Below are positions 1 to 6,456 of a stretch of DNA of 8,966 bases, piece after piece. Numbering within the stretch: the stretch's first letter is position 1; each line of letters opens with the position of its first letter. The stretch spans positions 1 to 8,966 of the forward strand of contig WFYB01000149.1 of assembly GCA_015490315.1 (NCBI GenBank), given 5' to 3'. This DNA comes from Sulfurovum sp. (GTDB taxonomy: Bacteria; Campylobacterota; Campylobacteria; Campylobacterales; Sulfurovaceae). The position numbers were made by a program, and so were the translations under genes. Below the pieces are notes generated by a model that saw nothing but the letters and a program-made list of their open reading frames with translations, was not told the DNA's origin and ran no database searches.

Positions 1-991
1 CAGCAACAAAGTCACGGATCGTATCTTTTGCTTCTTTCACCGCAGAGACACCTCTATCGCTGTCGATAAACGGGAAGATCGCCGGCAGGACTGCAAATGT
101 GAGCCTATCGAAGATCCGTACACGTCTTGCATCTTGCAAGAGAGGATCTGCACTGCAGGTCTGATAGTTCCAGACACGAACCCCCATAAACTCAATGAAG
201 CTTGTGATCTGGTGATTGGTCAGGTTGTCCGTCTCATCTCCAAGGCCAAGTAGGAATTCTGTTTCATTGACTGTATCGCTCACCGGCACCACTTTGTTTG
301 AGATTGAGAAGCTCCAGCCCACCTCCCTAACCGGATCACTTCCGTCGATATAGGTACGCAGCAGCGCCATCGCAAATGCGGAACTAAATGCGGCAGAGCT
401 GTCTGAGAGCGTGTCCCAGTCCATCAGATTGGTATAGAGCGGTGTGACACGTTCGCTGCCGTACTGATCTCTTTTAGTGATAGCATCGCTTCCATTGCTT
501 GCCTCAAGGTCTATAAAGCTTCGTGCGCGCAGATAGTCGCATGCCGAGATAACGGCATTGGCGATATCTCTGTCACTCGTATGATCTGCCACCCCGATGA
601 CATCCGGTCTGGTCTTGAACTTGCTTGGTGCTTTTTTGATCTCGTTGATCGCATTGATCACATTTGTTTTTTGCGTTGCTGCCGTTGCGCTATGCTTTGC
701 TACAGATACGATAAGGGGTACGCGAAGATCATACTTTTTTGTTGCCCACACCAAGTACTTAAACAGATTTCCTTTGATCGTGCCGGCAGAAATAGCTGCC
801 TTGATCTGCTGCTCTGTTCTTCCGGTTAAAAAGTGATCAAGCCCCTTTTGGAGGCTATCAAAATAGAGCATCTCGTTTTGGCTTACCTCATTGCTTGTGA
901 GCACCAGAGCCAAAGGCTCATTTGCGCTTACGCTTACGGGTCTGCTTCCTACGGCCTGCCAGTTGGCGACCACGCCTCTTTGTGTACTCAT
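1..991 (-). CDS. Contractile tail sheath protein (P2 FI-like), 3' end missing
   Basis: This would form the contractile outer tube of a myovirus tail, which shortens to drive the inner tube into the host. I translated 330 codons from the ATG at 991; the reading frame stays open to the left edge, so the C-terminus lies outside the window. The start MSTQRGVVANWQAVGSRP is preceded by AAGGAG six bases upstream. Sheath-like stretches are RPDVIGVADHTSD, SNGSDAITKRDQYG and, near the visible end, a segment with ITSFIEFMGVRVWNYQT, which resembles the conserved sheath region where the nG..vWG..T pattern occurs. P2 FI-type sheaths are a little under 400 residues, so most of the protein is present. It is the last gene visible in the leftward tail operon, one base beyond the stop of the 82-residue gene, and its ribosome site lies within the final codons of that gene. 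The tail tube (FII) would be expected just past the edge. Confidence 0.85.
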   Translation of the reverse strand, partial: MSTQRGVVANWQAVGSRPVSVSANEPLALVLTSNEVSQNEMLYFDSLQKGLDHFLTGRTEQQIKAAISAGTIKGNLFKYLVWATKKYDLRVPLIVSVAKHSATAATQKTNVINAINEIKKAPSKFKTRPDVIGVADHTSDRDIANAVISACDYLRARSFIDLEASNGSDAITKRDQYGSERVTPLYTNLMDWDTLSDSSAAFSSAFAMALLRTYIDGSDPVREVGWSFSISNKVVPVSDTVNETEFLLGLGDETDNLTNHQITSFIEFMGVRVWNYQTCSADPLLQDARRVRIFDRLTFAVLPAIFPFIDSDRGVSAVKEAKDTIRDFVA

Positions 992-992
992 A

Positions 993-1241
993 TTATTCTC
1001 CTTTTGATTTGATACAATGTTTTGACTCTAAGAGCCGCAGCAGTTGACACAGCGCCTTCTCGAATCTGGTTGCTTGACCATTTTCCATCCTTCGTCCGAT
1101 ATGGCTACTGATTGTCTCATCCTGGCTCCCGTTCCATAGAAGCACATTAAACATCTGGTCTACTACAAGAAAAAACCGCATTAGGCGGTTACGCTTTTGA
1201 ATGTCGGATTCAAACTTTTTTATAAGCTCTTCTCTACTCAT
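993..1241 (-). CDS. Small conserved phage protein with DET motif, function unknown
   Basis: This is an 82-residue protein of unknown function. Its N-terminal 20 residues are charged (MSREELIKKFESDIQKRNR). The core reads VVDQMFNVLLWNGSQDETIS and is followed about 30 residues later by a second conserved-looking end, ESKHCIKSKGE. From memory, this DQ..N.LL.G...DET.S ... HC..S pattern recurs in small uncharacterised proteins of many Mu-like and P2-like phages, often among lysis or tail genes. I know of no assigned function. The gene overlaps the upstream gene by eight bases and ends one base before the sheath start, so it is embedded in the tail operon. Its ribosome site is weak (AAAGG about nine bases before ATG), which suggests coupling to the upstream stop. 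It sits between the G-like gene and FI, where P2 has Z/fun. A shorter start at 1181 lacks a ribosome site and is less likely. Confidence 0.7.
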   Translation of the reverse strand: MSREELIKKFESDIQKRNRLMRFFLVVDQMFNVLLWNGSQDETISSHIGRRMENGQATRFEKALCQLLRLLESKHCIKSKGE

Positions 1242-1842
1242 GAAACAGTGCCTTTATCTCTTCATCATTTGTGTCCGCTCCGAATGCCCTTGCTTGTTCG
1301 ATAATGTTGTTTGCTTTGTCTACCTCCCCCGCTTCGATAAGTTTGGAGACTTTTATTCTAAATGCTTCTATTCGCGAATTAAAGGCCAAAATTGCTTCGT
1401 GCCACGTATTTCCTTTTTGAATAATCAAGTTTGCTAACGCATCAACGCTCAATCCTTGTAGGTCTGCTTCAAGCTGAAGCTTGTCAGCGTATAAACCGCT
1501 TCCTTGGTATTCTTTTGCTATTTGATATTTTTCCTCATATCTTTTTACTTGTTCATCTGTAACTTCTCTGCCCGCTATGTAGTTTTTAGCTTGTTTCGAT
1601 TTACTATCACACAGGCTGTTTAGTTTGGAAACGGTGTTTTCTTTTTTTTGTGTTTCTGACTGAAAATCACGACAAAACAAGGTGCCTGTTTCAGTATCGA
1701 TGCAATTGGCATTCGCTCTGACCGATTTTTCCCAATTTTCCTCTGAAATTGCAATATTCGGGGTAGGAATTGTTTTATGTATATCCCTGTCGTACCAGCC
1801 GAGTATTTCTCCAGTTTGCTCTATGTAATGTACATATTTCAT
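1234..1842 (-). CDS. Tail-fiber-associated protein, G-position companion of the fiber
   Basis: This is a 202-residue hydrophilic protein directly after the tail fiber gene (one-base gap), the place where P2 has its fiber chaperone G. The N-terminus resembles the opening of fiber-assembly-type proteins: a GEILGWYDRDIH stretch followed by IAISEENWEKS near residues 33-43. The middle (about 65-115) is rich in K, E and Q and predicted helical. The C-terminal part (about 122-185) carries LQGLSVDALANLIIQKGNTW followed by a helical segment with FNSRIEAFRIKVSKLIEAG, a pattern I associate with the C-terminal region of proteins encoded beside phage fibers. It has a weak ribosome site (AGGA, eight bases before ATG). 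The gene is visibly AT-richer than the rest of the operon: bases 1501-1560 are about 28% GC, against about 53% at 4861-4920. A chaperone or fiber-attached role is inference from position; a specific family is not certain. Confidence 0.6.
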   Translation of the reverse strand: MKYVHYIEQTGEILGWYDRDIHKTIPTPNIAISEENWEKSVRANANCIDTETGTLFCRDFQSETQKKENTVSKLNSLCDSKSKQAKNYIAGREVTDEQVKRYEEKYQIAKEYQGSGLYADKLQLEADLQGLSVDALANLIIQKGNTWHEAILAFNSRIEAFRIKVSKLIEAGEVDKANNIIEQARAFGADTNDEEIKALFHE

Positions 1843-1843
1843 T

Positions 1844-2581
1844 TTAGTATCCTATTGCAAAATAATAGAATTCAAATTCTCCGTCATATGAAGAATTAAG
1901 TCTATCAAGTGAAAAGCCCGTTTGCGTGTACCCATACGTCATCACGGCTCCGGCATTTTCTACAGTAGAAACGTGGCCGCCTACAGAAACATATACGCAA
2001 TTGTTTGGAAAGGCTATAGGGAAAATAACAGTATTTACCGCATCATTCGGCGAGGAGGCAATACCCCATTGCAGAATTAGTCCACTACTGAGTATCTCGT
2101 AGCCACTTTCGGACAGCAGCACGCCCTCTGATCGAAGATATCTCCTGTCAGCCTGTCCAAGTGGTATAGATTCATCTTCATTGATTGCATCGGCAACCTT
2201 GAACCTTTGAGTTGGATCTCCCTCTCTATCTGCCTTTGTGGACAGCGTACTAAGAAGGGATGCGATATCAAGATCATTGCTTTCGATCGCATTCTGTATC
2301 TCGATCAAAGTATCATAGGCACTTGAAGCGCCGGCAGAAATAGCAGCAATGATGTCCGACTCAATCTGTGCAGCGCTTTTCCCTTGCAGCGTGGAGGCAT
2401 CAACGCCGGCAATGATCTGCGCGGCAAGCGATTCCACCTGGGTTTTCAGCCAAAGCGTACGGTTGGCCAATGCGGTGTGAGGACGGTTGTCTATCCCGTC
2501 AGGGCCTCCCTGTACCGGATCGGTTGTTTCGAGCTGATATACTCCCGATTCCCACTGTTCTAATTCACTCAAAAAAGCCAT
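1844..2581 (-). CDS. Short tail fiber protein with gp53-like C-terminal domain
   Basis: This is the likely receptor-binding fiber of the tail tip. It has 245 residues. The N-terminus (WESGVYQLETTDPVQGGPDG then NRPHTALANRTLWLK, residues 10-46) is the common baseplate-attachment end of Mu/P2-type fibers. Residues 60-120 form an alanine-, serine- and aspartate-rich helical shaft with the fiber repeat DTLIEIQNAIESNDLD. Residues 138-150 (SIPLGQADRRYLRSE) resemble the short collar-linked repeat. From about 167 to the end, GLILQWGIASS, IFPIAFPNNCVYV and the terminal YFAIGY match the gp53-like C-terminal beta domain that ends many short fibers. AGGAGG lies four bases before the ATG. It follows the tail protein I gene by eight bases and precedes the companion gene. 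The protein is short compared with P2 H, so it is likely a compact fiber rather than a truncated one, since both conserved ends are present. Confidence 0.85.
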   Translation of the reverse strand: MAFLSELEQWESGVYQLETTDPVQGGPDGIDNRPHTALANRTLWLKTQVESLAAQIIAGVDASTLQGKSAAQIESDIIAAISAGASSAYDTLIEIQNAIESNDLDIASLLSTLSTKADREGDPTQRFKVADAINEDESIPLGQADRRYLRSEGVLLSESGYEILSSGLILQWGIASSPNDAVNTVIFPIAFPNNCVYVSVGGHVSTVENAGAVMTYGYTQTGFSLDRLNSSYDGEFEFYYFAIGY

Positions 2582-2589
2582 ATTTCCTC

Positions 2590-3192
2590 CTATAATACGC
2601 CATGCGTTTGTTGGCCATCGTAGTAGATGGCGCCGTCTCTTTGCCGTCTTGGTGCTATAAGTCCGAGAAACACAGATCTTTTTGCCTGGTAGGCACAGAT
2701 CAGTTTTTTGACAAGAATCTCTTGTCTTCTTGATATAGATGTTTTAAGCACAACATAGAATTCAGCCCAGTGCGTAAAAGCAAAATCATAAATATACTGG
2801 CCATCATTGTGTTTTGAAGATCCATTGTATCTGGTAAGTCCATTGCGCTTTATGTCGTATCTGTAACTGTCTCTGTTCCTATACTCGACTACTTCCGCTT
2901 CATGCCCTGTCGTGCTTACAGCGATAGACCGCAGCATTTCCTTGATTGCGAAAACAGTACCGGCATGCCTATGTCGATCACGGCTTGAGTAAATAATCTT
3001 TCTCTGCTCTGTTTCTGAAAGAAGGTCACTCCACTCCTCTCCCTCCTCATCGGCAAAAAAAGGCAGATATGCGAAAGGACACTCTCTTGGGTCATCCGTG
3101 AAGAGATCCTGGCTTGTGAGTGCGTGACGGTCATCTCTTGCCGAGTGATAGTATGTGCGCAATGCTTCATTGATATAGCCTGGCAAAATCAT
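2590..3192 (-). CDS. I: Phage tail protein I (P2 gpI-like baseplate protein)
   Basis: This 200-residue baseplate protein links the wedge J protein to the tail fiber in P2-type myophages. The diagnostic segment is at residues 42-88: YLPFFADEEGEEWSDLLSE, then QRKIIYSSRDRHRHAGTV and the following AIKEML. It matches the gpI pattern in which an early LP..A....W.. run is followed by R..I..S...HR..GT..AI. The C-terminus ends in a YDG...HG repeat (AIYYDGQQTHGVL), also usual in this family. The start ATG overlaps the J stop codon as ATGA, and GGAGG lies seven bases upstream, so translation is both coupled and independently initiated. Confidence 0.88.
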   Translation of the reverse strand: MILPGYINEALRTYYHSARDDRHALTSQDLFTDDPRECPFAYLPFFADEEGEEWSDLLSETEQRKIIYSSRDRHRHAGTVFAIKEMLRSIAVSTTGHEAEVVEYRNRDSYRYDIKRNGLTRYNGSSKHNDGQYIYDFAFTHWAEFYVVLKTSISRRQEILVKKLICAYQAKRSVFLGLIAPRRQRDGAIYYDGQQTHGVL

Positions 3193-4286
3193 GGAGCAGC
3201 CTCCACATTGAGTTGATAGCTAAATCGCAGCACCTCGTTCCAGTCGGCCGCAATGGCATATGCTGGCGTATCCAGCGCTATATCAACAATATGCTTATCC
3301 CCAAGCAGATCGTAGATTTTGGGTACTGTCAATTTGATACCAAAAACGCCCTCGTACGCAACAAATCGTTTTTTAATCGATTCAATATCAACAAGTTCGA
3401 TATTGTCAGCGAAGAGCGTAGCACGAATCCTCACATCTATGACACCGGCTGGAAAAACATTGACCGTGTCGCTAAGAGGTCTTACCCGTTCGCCGTTTAG
3501 TGTGTCCGCAACCTGCGCTATCATGTCGACAGGCGTAATAAAGTCTTCCCCGATTACAGCCACATTGACGATACCTCCGCCGCCATTTTGTATCGATACT
3601 TCTTTGACCCTGACATCCGCACTTTTGGCGTAATAGATATAGGCTGCTTCACTTCCTGCTGTGCTTTTTCTCTCTCTGCCAAGCCAGATCCGCTCTCTGT
3701 ATCTATCATCGTCTTCGTGCTCAGCGCCACCGCTAAAGCTTGTAACTTGAGACACAGAAACAACCCACGGGATAGGCGTTAGGATTGTTTCTGTCTTCAC
3801 AGAACTCTCCCGTACATAGCTGTCCAGTACCGCTACGCCATCCGAACTTGTTTCCCCGGATCGTATAATCACCGGCGCGAGAATATGTGATGTCTGATCT
3901 CCGTCTCCCAGCATAAGCCCAGAAGAGATGATGGTGTCGCTCGTTTGTGGAGCAGAGAGTGTAAAACGCACGGTTGCCGTCGGCTTCTTTCCCTCAAGCC
4001 GCTCGATACCAAACCTTGTGGTGCCGATATGATCGAGGTTGGATCCTGTTGCATATGCCAAGAAGAGCTGCCTGATCCTTGCATTGAGTGAGGCTCGCAG
4101 CAGCATCTCATCATAAGCATCTGCCTCGATGAGTGTCATCAGGTCATCCGCTTCACTCGGTTCGTAGCTAATACCTTTTTGTAGCAGCAGCTCTTTGATT
4201 CTGCCCAGTTTTCTTTCCACAATGTTCTCGTAGGATAGTTCCTCTATGATCGTCGGCGCCGGCAGCTTACGCAGTGAAAACAACAT
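3189..4286 (-). CDS. J: Baseplate assembly protein J (P2 gpJ / Mu gp47 family)
   Basis: This is a wedge protein of the contractile baseplate. From the ATG at 4286 it has 365 residues. Residues 78-95 (YATGSNLDHIGTTRFGIER) are the typical early J motif. The central region begins about residue 105 (ATVRFTLSAPQ). Residues 186-245 carry the most diagnostic block: GGAEHEDDDRYRERIWLG, STAGSEAAYIYYAKSADVRV and VNVAVIGE. I chose 4286 rather than a TTG farther upstream at 4313 because GAGGAGG lies immediately before the 4286 ATG and the N-terminus MLFSLRKLPAPTIIEELSYE starts like the family. The spacing of three bases is tight, so the next codon, a TTG, could also be used. The start lies 20 bases inside the end of the gp25-like gene. 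Confidence 0.92.
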   Translation of the reverse strand: MLFSLRKLPAPTIIEELSYENIVERKLGRIKELLLQKGISYEPSEADDLMTLIEADAYDEMLLRASLNARIRQLFLAYATGSNLDHIGTTRFGIERLEGKKPTATVRFTLSAPQTSDTIISSGLMLGDGDQTSHILAPVIIRSGETSSDGVAVLDSYVRESSVKTETILTPIPWVVSVSQVTSFSGGAEHEDDDRYRERIWLGRERKSTAGSEAAYIYYAKSADVRVKEVSIQNGGGGIVNVAVIGEDFITPVDMIAQVADTLNGERVRPLSDTVNVFPAGVIDVRIRATLFADNIELVDIESIKKRFVAYEGVFGIKLTVPKIYDLLGDKHIVDIALDTPAYAIAADWNEVLRFSYQLNVEAAP

Positions 4287-4554
4287 GCACCTCCTCTTCA
4301 CGCTCTCCGTCAAAAAGACGAAGGTTTATTTCTCCCTCTTGGCTATGGATCTCTCTGATCTGCAGCTCTGGGAGATTTCTCTCTATCGCTTCGGCACTGT
4401 AGGCTACTGCATCAAGTCTATACTCGGTATTGTAGTTTCTGTCGATCAGCTCAAAAAGTCTGCTGCCAAACAAAGGACGCATGACTCTTGACCCAAGAGG
4501 GGTCATTAACACACGTATCACTTTGTCCTGCATGTCCAGCATTTTGGTCTGCAT
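4267..4554 (-). CDS. W: Baseplate wedge protein W (gp25-like)
   Basis: This small wedge component belongs to the T4 gp25/P2 gpW family and helps start sheath polymerisation at the baseplate. The 95-residue product carries the classic motif at residues 11-35: KVIRVLMTPLGSRVMRPLFG followed by SRLFELID, then the usual ending in a beta-rich tail (IREIHSQEGEINLRLFD). The gp25 wedge glutamate/arginine core appears in this block. It begins at a TAATG junction with the spike gene, with AGGAG five bases upstream, so the two are coupled. Confidence 0.92.
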   Translation of the reverse strand: MQTKMLDMQDKVIRVLMTPLGSRVMRPLFGSRLFELIDRNYNTEYRLDAVAYSAEAIERNLPELQIREIHSQEGEINLRLFDGEREEEVHVVFTA

Positions 4555-5063
4555 TATCTCTCCTTTGCCGTTGCGCCGTCTGTTGTCGTATGGGTATGCC
4601 CTGTCAGGTCGCCTCTGGAGTCTCTGATGTCTCCTGATACGACAAGGTCGCCGCTCATAAAGACAGTCGGCGTATCGATAGATACGGAACCGGGTGCGGT
4701 GATATTGATATTGTTGCTGTCGAATACCACCCTGTTCCCTCCCGCCTCCAGTATCGCATTATCGGCACCTGCGCCGACAGGCTCTTTGCAGCTTGTATTA
4801 AATATCGCGGGAATGACGATGCCGTAATCAGCGTCGCCGCCTGGACTGATAACCGTCACCTGCATGCCCACAAGCGGCGGCACCCAAAGTCTGAAAAAGC
4901 TATTGGAGAGACTTGCTACCGGCAGCCAGTCAGTGACACGTTCATATACAGCTACTCGTACAAGCGCTTTACCCCCTGCAGCACGGCTCTCTACTACCGT
5001 ACCGAAGCTCACCATCGCTCCCAGTCGGCGCTTTAGGTCTGAAAGCTCTGCGTAGACATCCAT
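4554..5063 (-). CDS. V: Baseplate spike protein V (membrane-piercing tip, Mu gp45/P2 gpV-like)
   Basis: This is the trimeric spike at the centre of the baseplate that pierces the outer membrane. It has 169 residues. Residues 15-90 form the OB-fold-like head (SFGTVVESRAAGGKALVRVA, then WLPVAS, RLWVPPLVGMQVTVISPGGD and GIVIPAIFN). Residues 102-150 are the beta-helix stem (AILEAGGNRVVFDSNNINIT, SIDTPTVFMSGDLVVSGDI). The tip carries GHTHTTTDG with H156 and H158; in P2 gpV and related spikes, an HxH pair from each of three chains coordinates an iron ion at the apex. Only 11 residues follow the motif. Both junctions are TAATG overlaps of one base, and GGAG lies eight bases before the start. Confidence 0.9.
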   Translation of the reverse strand: MDVYAELSDLKRRLGAMVSFGTVVESRAAGGKALVRVAVYERVTDWLPVASLSNSFFRLWVPPLVGMQVTVISPGGDADYGIVIPAIFNTSCKEPVGAGADNAILEAGGNRVVFDSNNINITAPGSVSIDTPTVFMSGDLVVSGDIRDSRGDLTGHTHTTTDGATAKER

Positions 5064-5407
5064 TACCGTTTCTCCGCGTCCGTATCGTTTTTAGGTACAC
5101 TGACGCCAAACTTTTTGGCCGCAACCTCTTCAAGCATCATGAGTCCTCGTGTCCCCATGTGTGAACTTATTCCCACCATGAATGCCGTAAGCATTTTGTC
5201 GACACTGGCATATTCGCAAAGATAAAAGGTCATTACTCCTATAAAACCAGATATGAAAAGATCCCCGATAAGTTCGGAGAGACTGAATCTTGCAACAATG
5301 CCGGTCTTCACTTTTTTGATGTGATGAACTATGCCACCCCAAAGCGACAGAATGAGCACCCAAATATAGGTGATCAAAGAGTAGTTGCTTGGGTCATGCT
5401 GCGGCAT
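5063..5407 (-). CDS. LydA-like phage holin (holin superfamily III type)
   Basis: This small inner-membrane protein would form holes or lesions that trigger lysis. From the ATG at 5407 it has 114 residues and three hydrophobic segments: about 12-28 (ITYIWVLILSLWGGIVHHI), 45-66 (LIGDLFISGFIGVMTFYLC) and 72-90 (MLTAFMVGISSHMG). A charged tail ends in NDTDAEKR. The YIWVLILSLWGGIV opening followed by a KVKTG loop is the LydA-type pattern. I prefer 5407 because AAAGGAAATACT precedes it. An upstream ATG at 5434 forms a TAATG junction with the previous gene and would add nine residues (MREQTKGNT), which is also possible. It lies between the 3-TM holin and the spike gene. Confidence 0.75.
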   Translation of the reverse strand: MPQHDPSNYSLITYIWVLILSLWGGIVHHIKKVKTGIVARFSLSELIGDLFISGFIGVMTFYLCEYASVDKMLTAFMVGISSHMGTRGLMMLEEVAAKKFGVSVPKNDTDAEKR

Positions 5408-5433
5408 AGTATTTCCTTTGGTTTGCTCTCTCA

Positions 5434-5850
5434 TTAGTATCCACGCTCAACGCCTTTTACCTTCTCGAAAGTGCGAAAAGCCCCAAAGCCGAGCATGCCT
5501 CCCATTAACATCATTAGCGTACCGATGTCAAGCTGCGGCATCTCTACAGAAATGCCGGCCGCACTTAGCCACACAAAAAGAAGCGGCTGCACGATGTAAT
5601 TGTATGCAAGGGCTGATCCGCTGATCCACCCTATAAAAGGACGCCACCCCGCCACAAAGATGCTTTTGTGCTGCGCCTCCGTTTTATTGACATCCATCTG
5701 AGCCATTTTGAGTCTCGCCTCAAGCTGATCGAGCGCGAGCATAATCTTTGCCTGTTCTGCCGGATCTTCTATCTTTTTTCCGGTGATCGCTTCACGCAGG
5801 CTGGTAAAAATGCTGCCGACATCCCCCAGACTGAAGTCCATTAACCCCAT
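5434..5850 (-). CDS. Phage holin, 3-TM family
   Basis: This 138-residue holin-like protein is the first gene of the leftward operon. Residues 1-60 are a cytoplasmic amphipathic part (GDVGSIFTSLREAITG, then DQLEARLKMAQMDVNKTEAQ). SIFVAGWRPFIGWISGSALA at residues 63-82 begins the membrane part, a strong signature of the 3-TM (GTA-type) holin family; further hydrophobic segments lie at about 85-102 and 108-125. The end GMLGFGAFRTFEKVKGVERG is also typical. AGGAG lies five bases before the ATG. The mirrored promoter at 5902-5939 sits just upstream, so this gene should head the transcript with a leader of about 45 bases. Confidence 0.85.
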   Translation of the reverse strand: MGLMDFSLGDVGSIFTSLREAITGKKIEDPAEQAKIMLALDQLEARLKMAQMDVNKTEAQHKSIFVAGWRPFIGWISGSALAYNYIVQPLLFVWLSAAGISVEMPQLDIGTLMMLMGGMLGFGAFRTFEKVKGVERGY

Positions 5851-5901
5851 CGGTGCTCCTTTCTGTTTTTTTTGATGACCTGTTTCTGATCGAATGCTCG
5901 A

Positions 5902-5939
5902 AGTATAGAGGATTTTAAGCAGCGGAGTAAAACACGAAA
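5902..5939 (-). promoter_or_regulatory. Predicted leftward promoter for the lysis/tail operon
   Basis: Read on the minus strand, a box TTTCGTGTTTTACT (5939-5926) is followed by an 18-base spacer and a TATACT -10 element (5907-5902). The same box, spacing and a similar -10 occur in opposite orientation at 5964-6001. The TTTACT part could serve as a -35 element, and TTTCGTG could be the half-site of an activator. Transcription would begin near 5895, about 45 bases before the first ATG. This is predicted from sequence only. Confidence 0.55.
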
Positions 5940-5963
5940 GGATGGTGACATTCTTGCTGTGTA

Positions 5964-6001
5964 TTTCGTGCTGTACTTTTCGCGCACTATTGCCTTATGA
6001 T
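5964..6001 (+). promoter_or_regulatory. Predicted rightward promoter for the head operon
   Basis: TTTCGTGCTGTACT (5964-5977), an 18-base spacer and TATGAT (5996-6001) mirror the leftward promoter: 12 of 14 box positions match and the spacing is identical. The start would fall near 6008, giving a leader of only about 14 bases before the ATG at 6022, just enough to include the AAAGGAG ribosome site at 6011-6017. The remaining bases of 5851-6021 hold no gene that I can support. Confidence 0.55.
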
Positions 6002-6021
6002 TACACCCAAAAAGGAGCGGC

Positions 6022-6456
6022 ATGATCGAACGCAGTCATCAAACCATCGTCGATGCGCTACGGCAAGACAAAAAGATCTATGTTGACAGATATTATGGTC
6101 AGCTCAGCGACTACAAAGCACCGGATCTATCAAAAGATGAATTTCCCAAGATTCTTGTTGATTTTACAGGCGATCGGCGAGACGGTATGGATCGCGTCCT
6201 CTCCTTCAACCTTTACTTTGTACACATCGCCTACTCTGCCAATAAAGACTACAGGCAAGCGAGCCTGAGCACACTGGCAGCGATGATGGAAAAGGCTGAA
6301 AAGCATCTTGACAAAATAGAGACAATACCAATCACCACAAAGTCATCACGCAAGATATTTGACGCGAAGATAGACCAGGGATACCTCAGTGTCTTCAGTC
6401 GAGGTATAGAGGCACACATCACAGACGAAGGAGTATATCAGTGGATGGATTCATAG
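6022..6456 (+). CDS. Mu gp37-like protein (DUF1834)
   Basis: This 144-residue protein resembles the DUF1834 family of Mu gp37, thought by gene position to act in tail completion at the head-tail end. The supporting segment is residues 18-50: KIYVDRYYGQLSDYK, then FPKILVDFTGD. It matches the family's V.SY.GQL.D ... PAV.V.F.G pattern. A following stretch, FNLYFVHIAYSANKDYRQA, resembles the family's VFVA..N.R....R. The C-terminus (VFSRGIEAHITDEGVYQWMD) is ordinary. AAAGGAG lies four bases before the ATG. In Mu this gene comes after the capsid and gp36 genes and before the sheath; here it leads the head operon, ahead of the protease, which is a permuted order. The family assignment is moderately secure, the role is inferred. 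Confidence 0.65.
   Translation: MIERSHQTIVDALRQDKKIYVDRYYGQLSDYKAPDLSKDEFPKILVDFTGDRRDGMDRVLSFNLYFVHIAYSANKDYRQASLSTLAAMMEKAEKHLDKIETIPITTKSSRKIFDAKIDQGYLSVFSRGIEAHITDEGVYQWMDS

Noticed and set aside
1179..1192. Inverted CCGC/GCGG around 1185 as a regulatory hairpin
   Set aside because: It is short, inside a coding region, and easily explained by the arginine codons there.
1844..2581. Diversity-generating retroelement acting on the tail fiber
   Set aside because: No reverse transcriptase, template repeat or adenine-biased variable repeat is visible. The fiber end is an ordinary gp53-like domain.
3319..3633. Plus-strand open frames inside the J gene and other antisense frames in both blocks
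   Set aside because: They lack ribosome sites and family-like sequence and lie wholly within well-supported genes on the other strand.
4287..4313. Longer baseplate J start at a TTG
   Set aside because: The ATG at 4286 has an adjacent GAGGAGG, and the added nine residues do not resemble the family start.
5841..6023. A 60-codon minus-strand frame spanning the divergent intergenic region
   Set aside because: It runs across both predicted promoters, has no recognisable protein features and its end overlaps the holin start in another frame.
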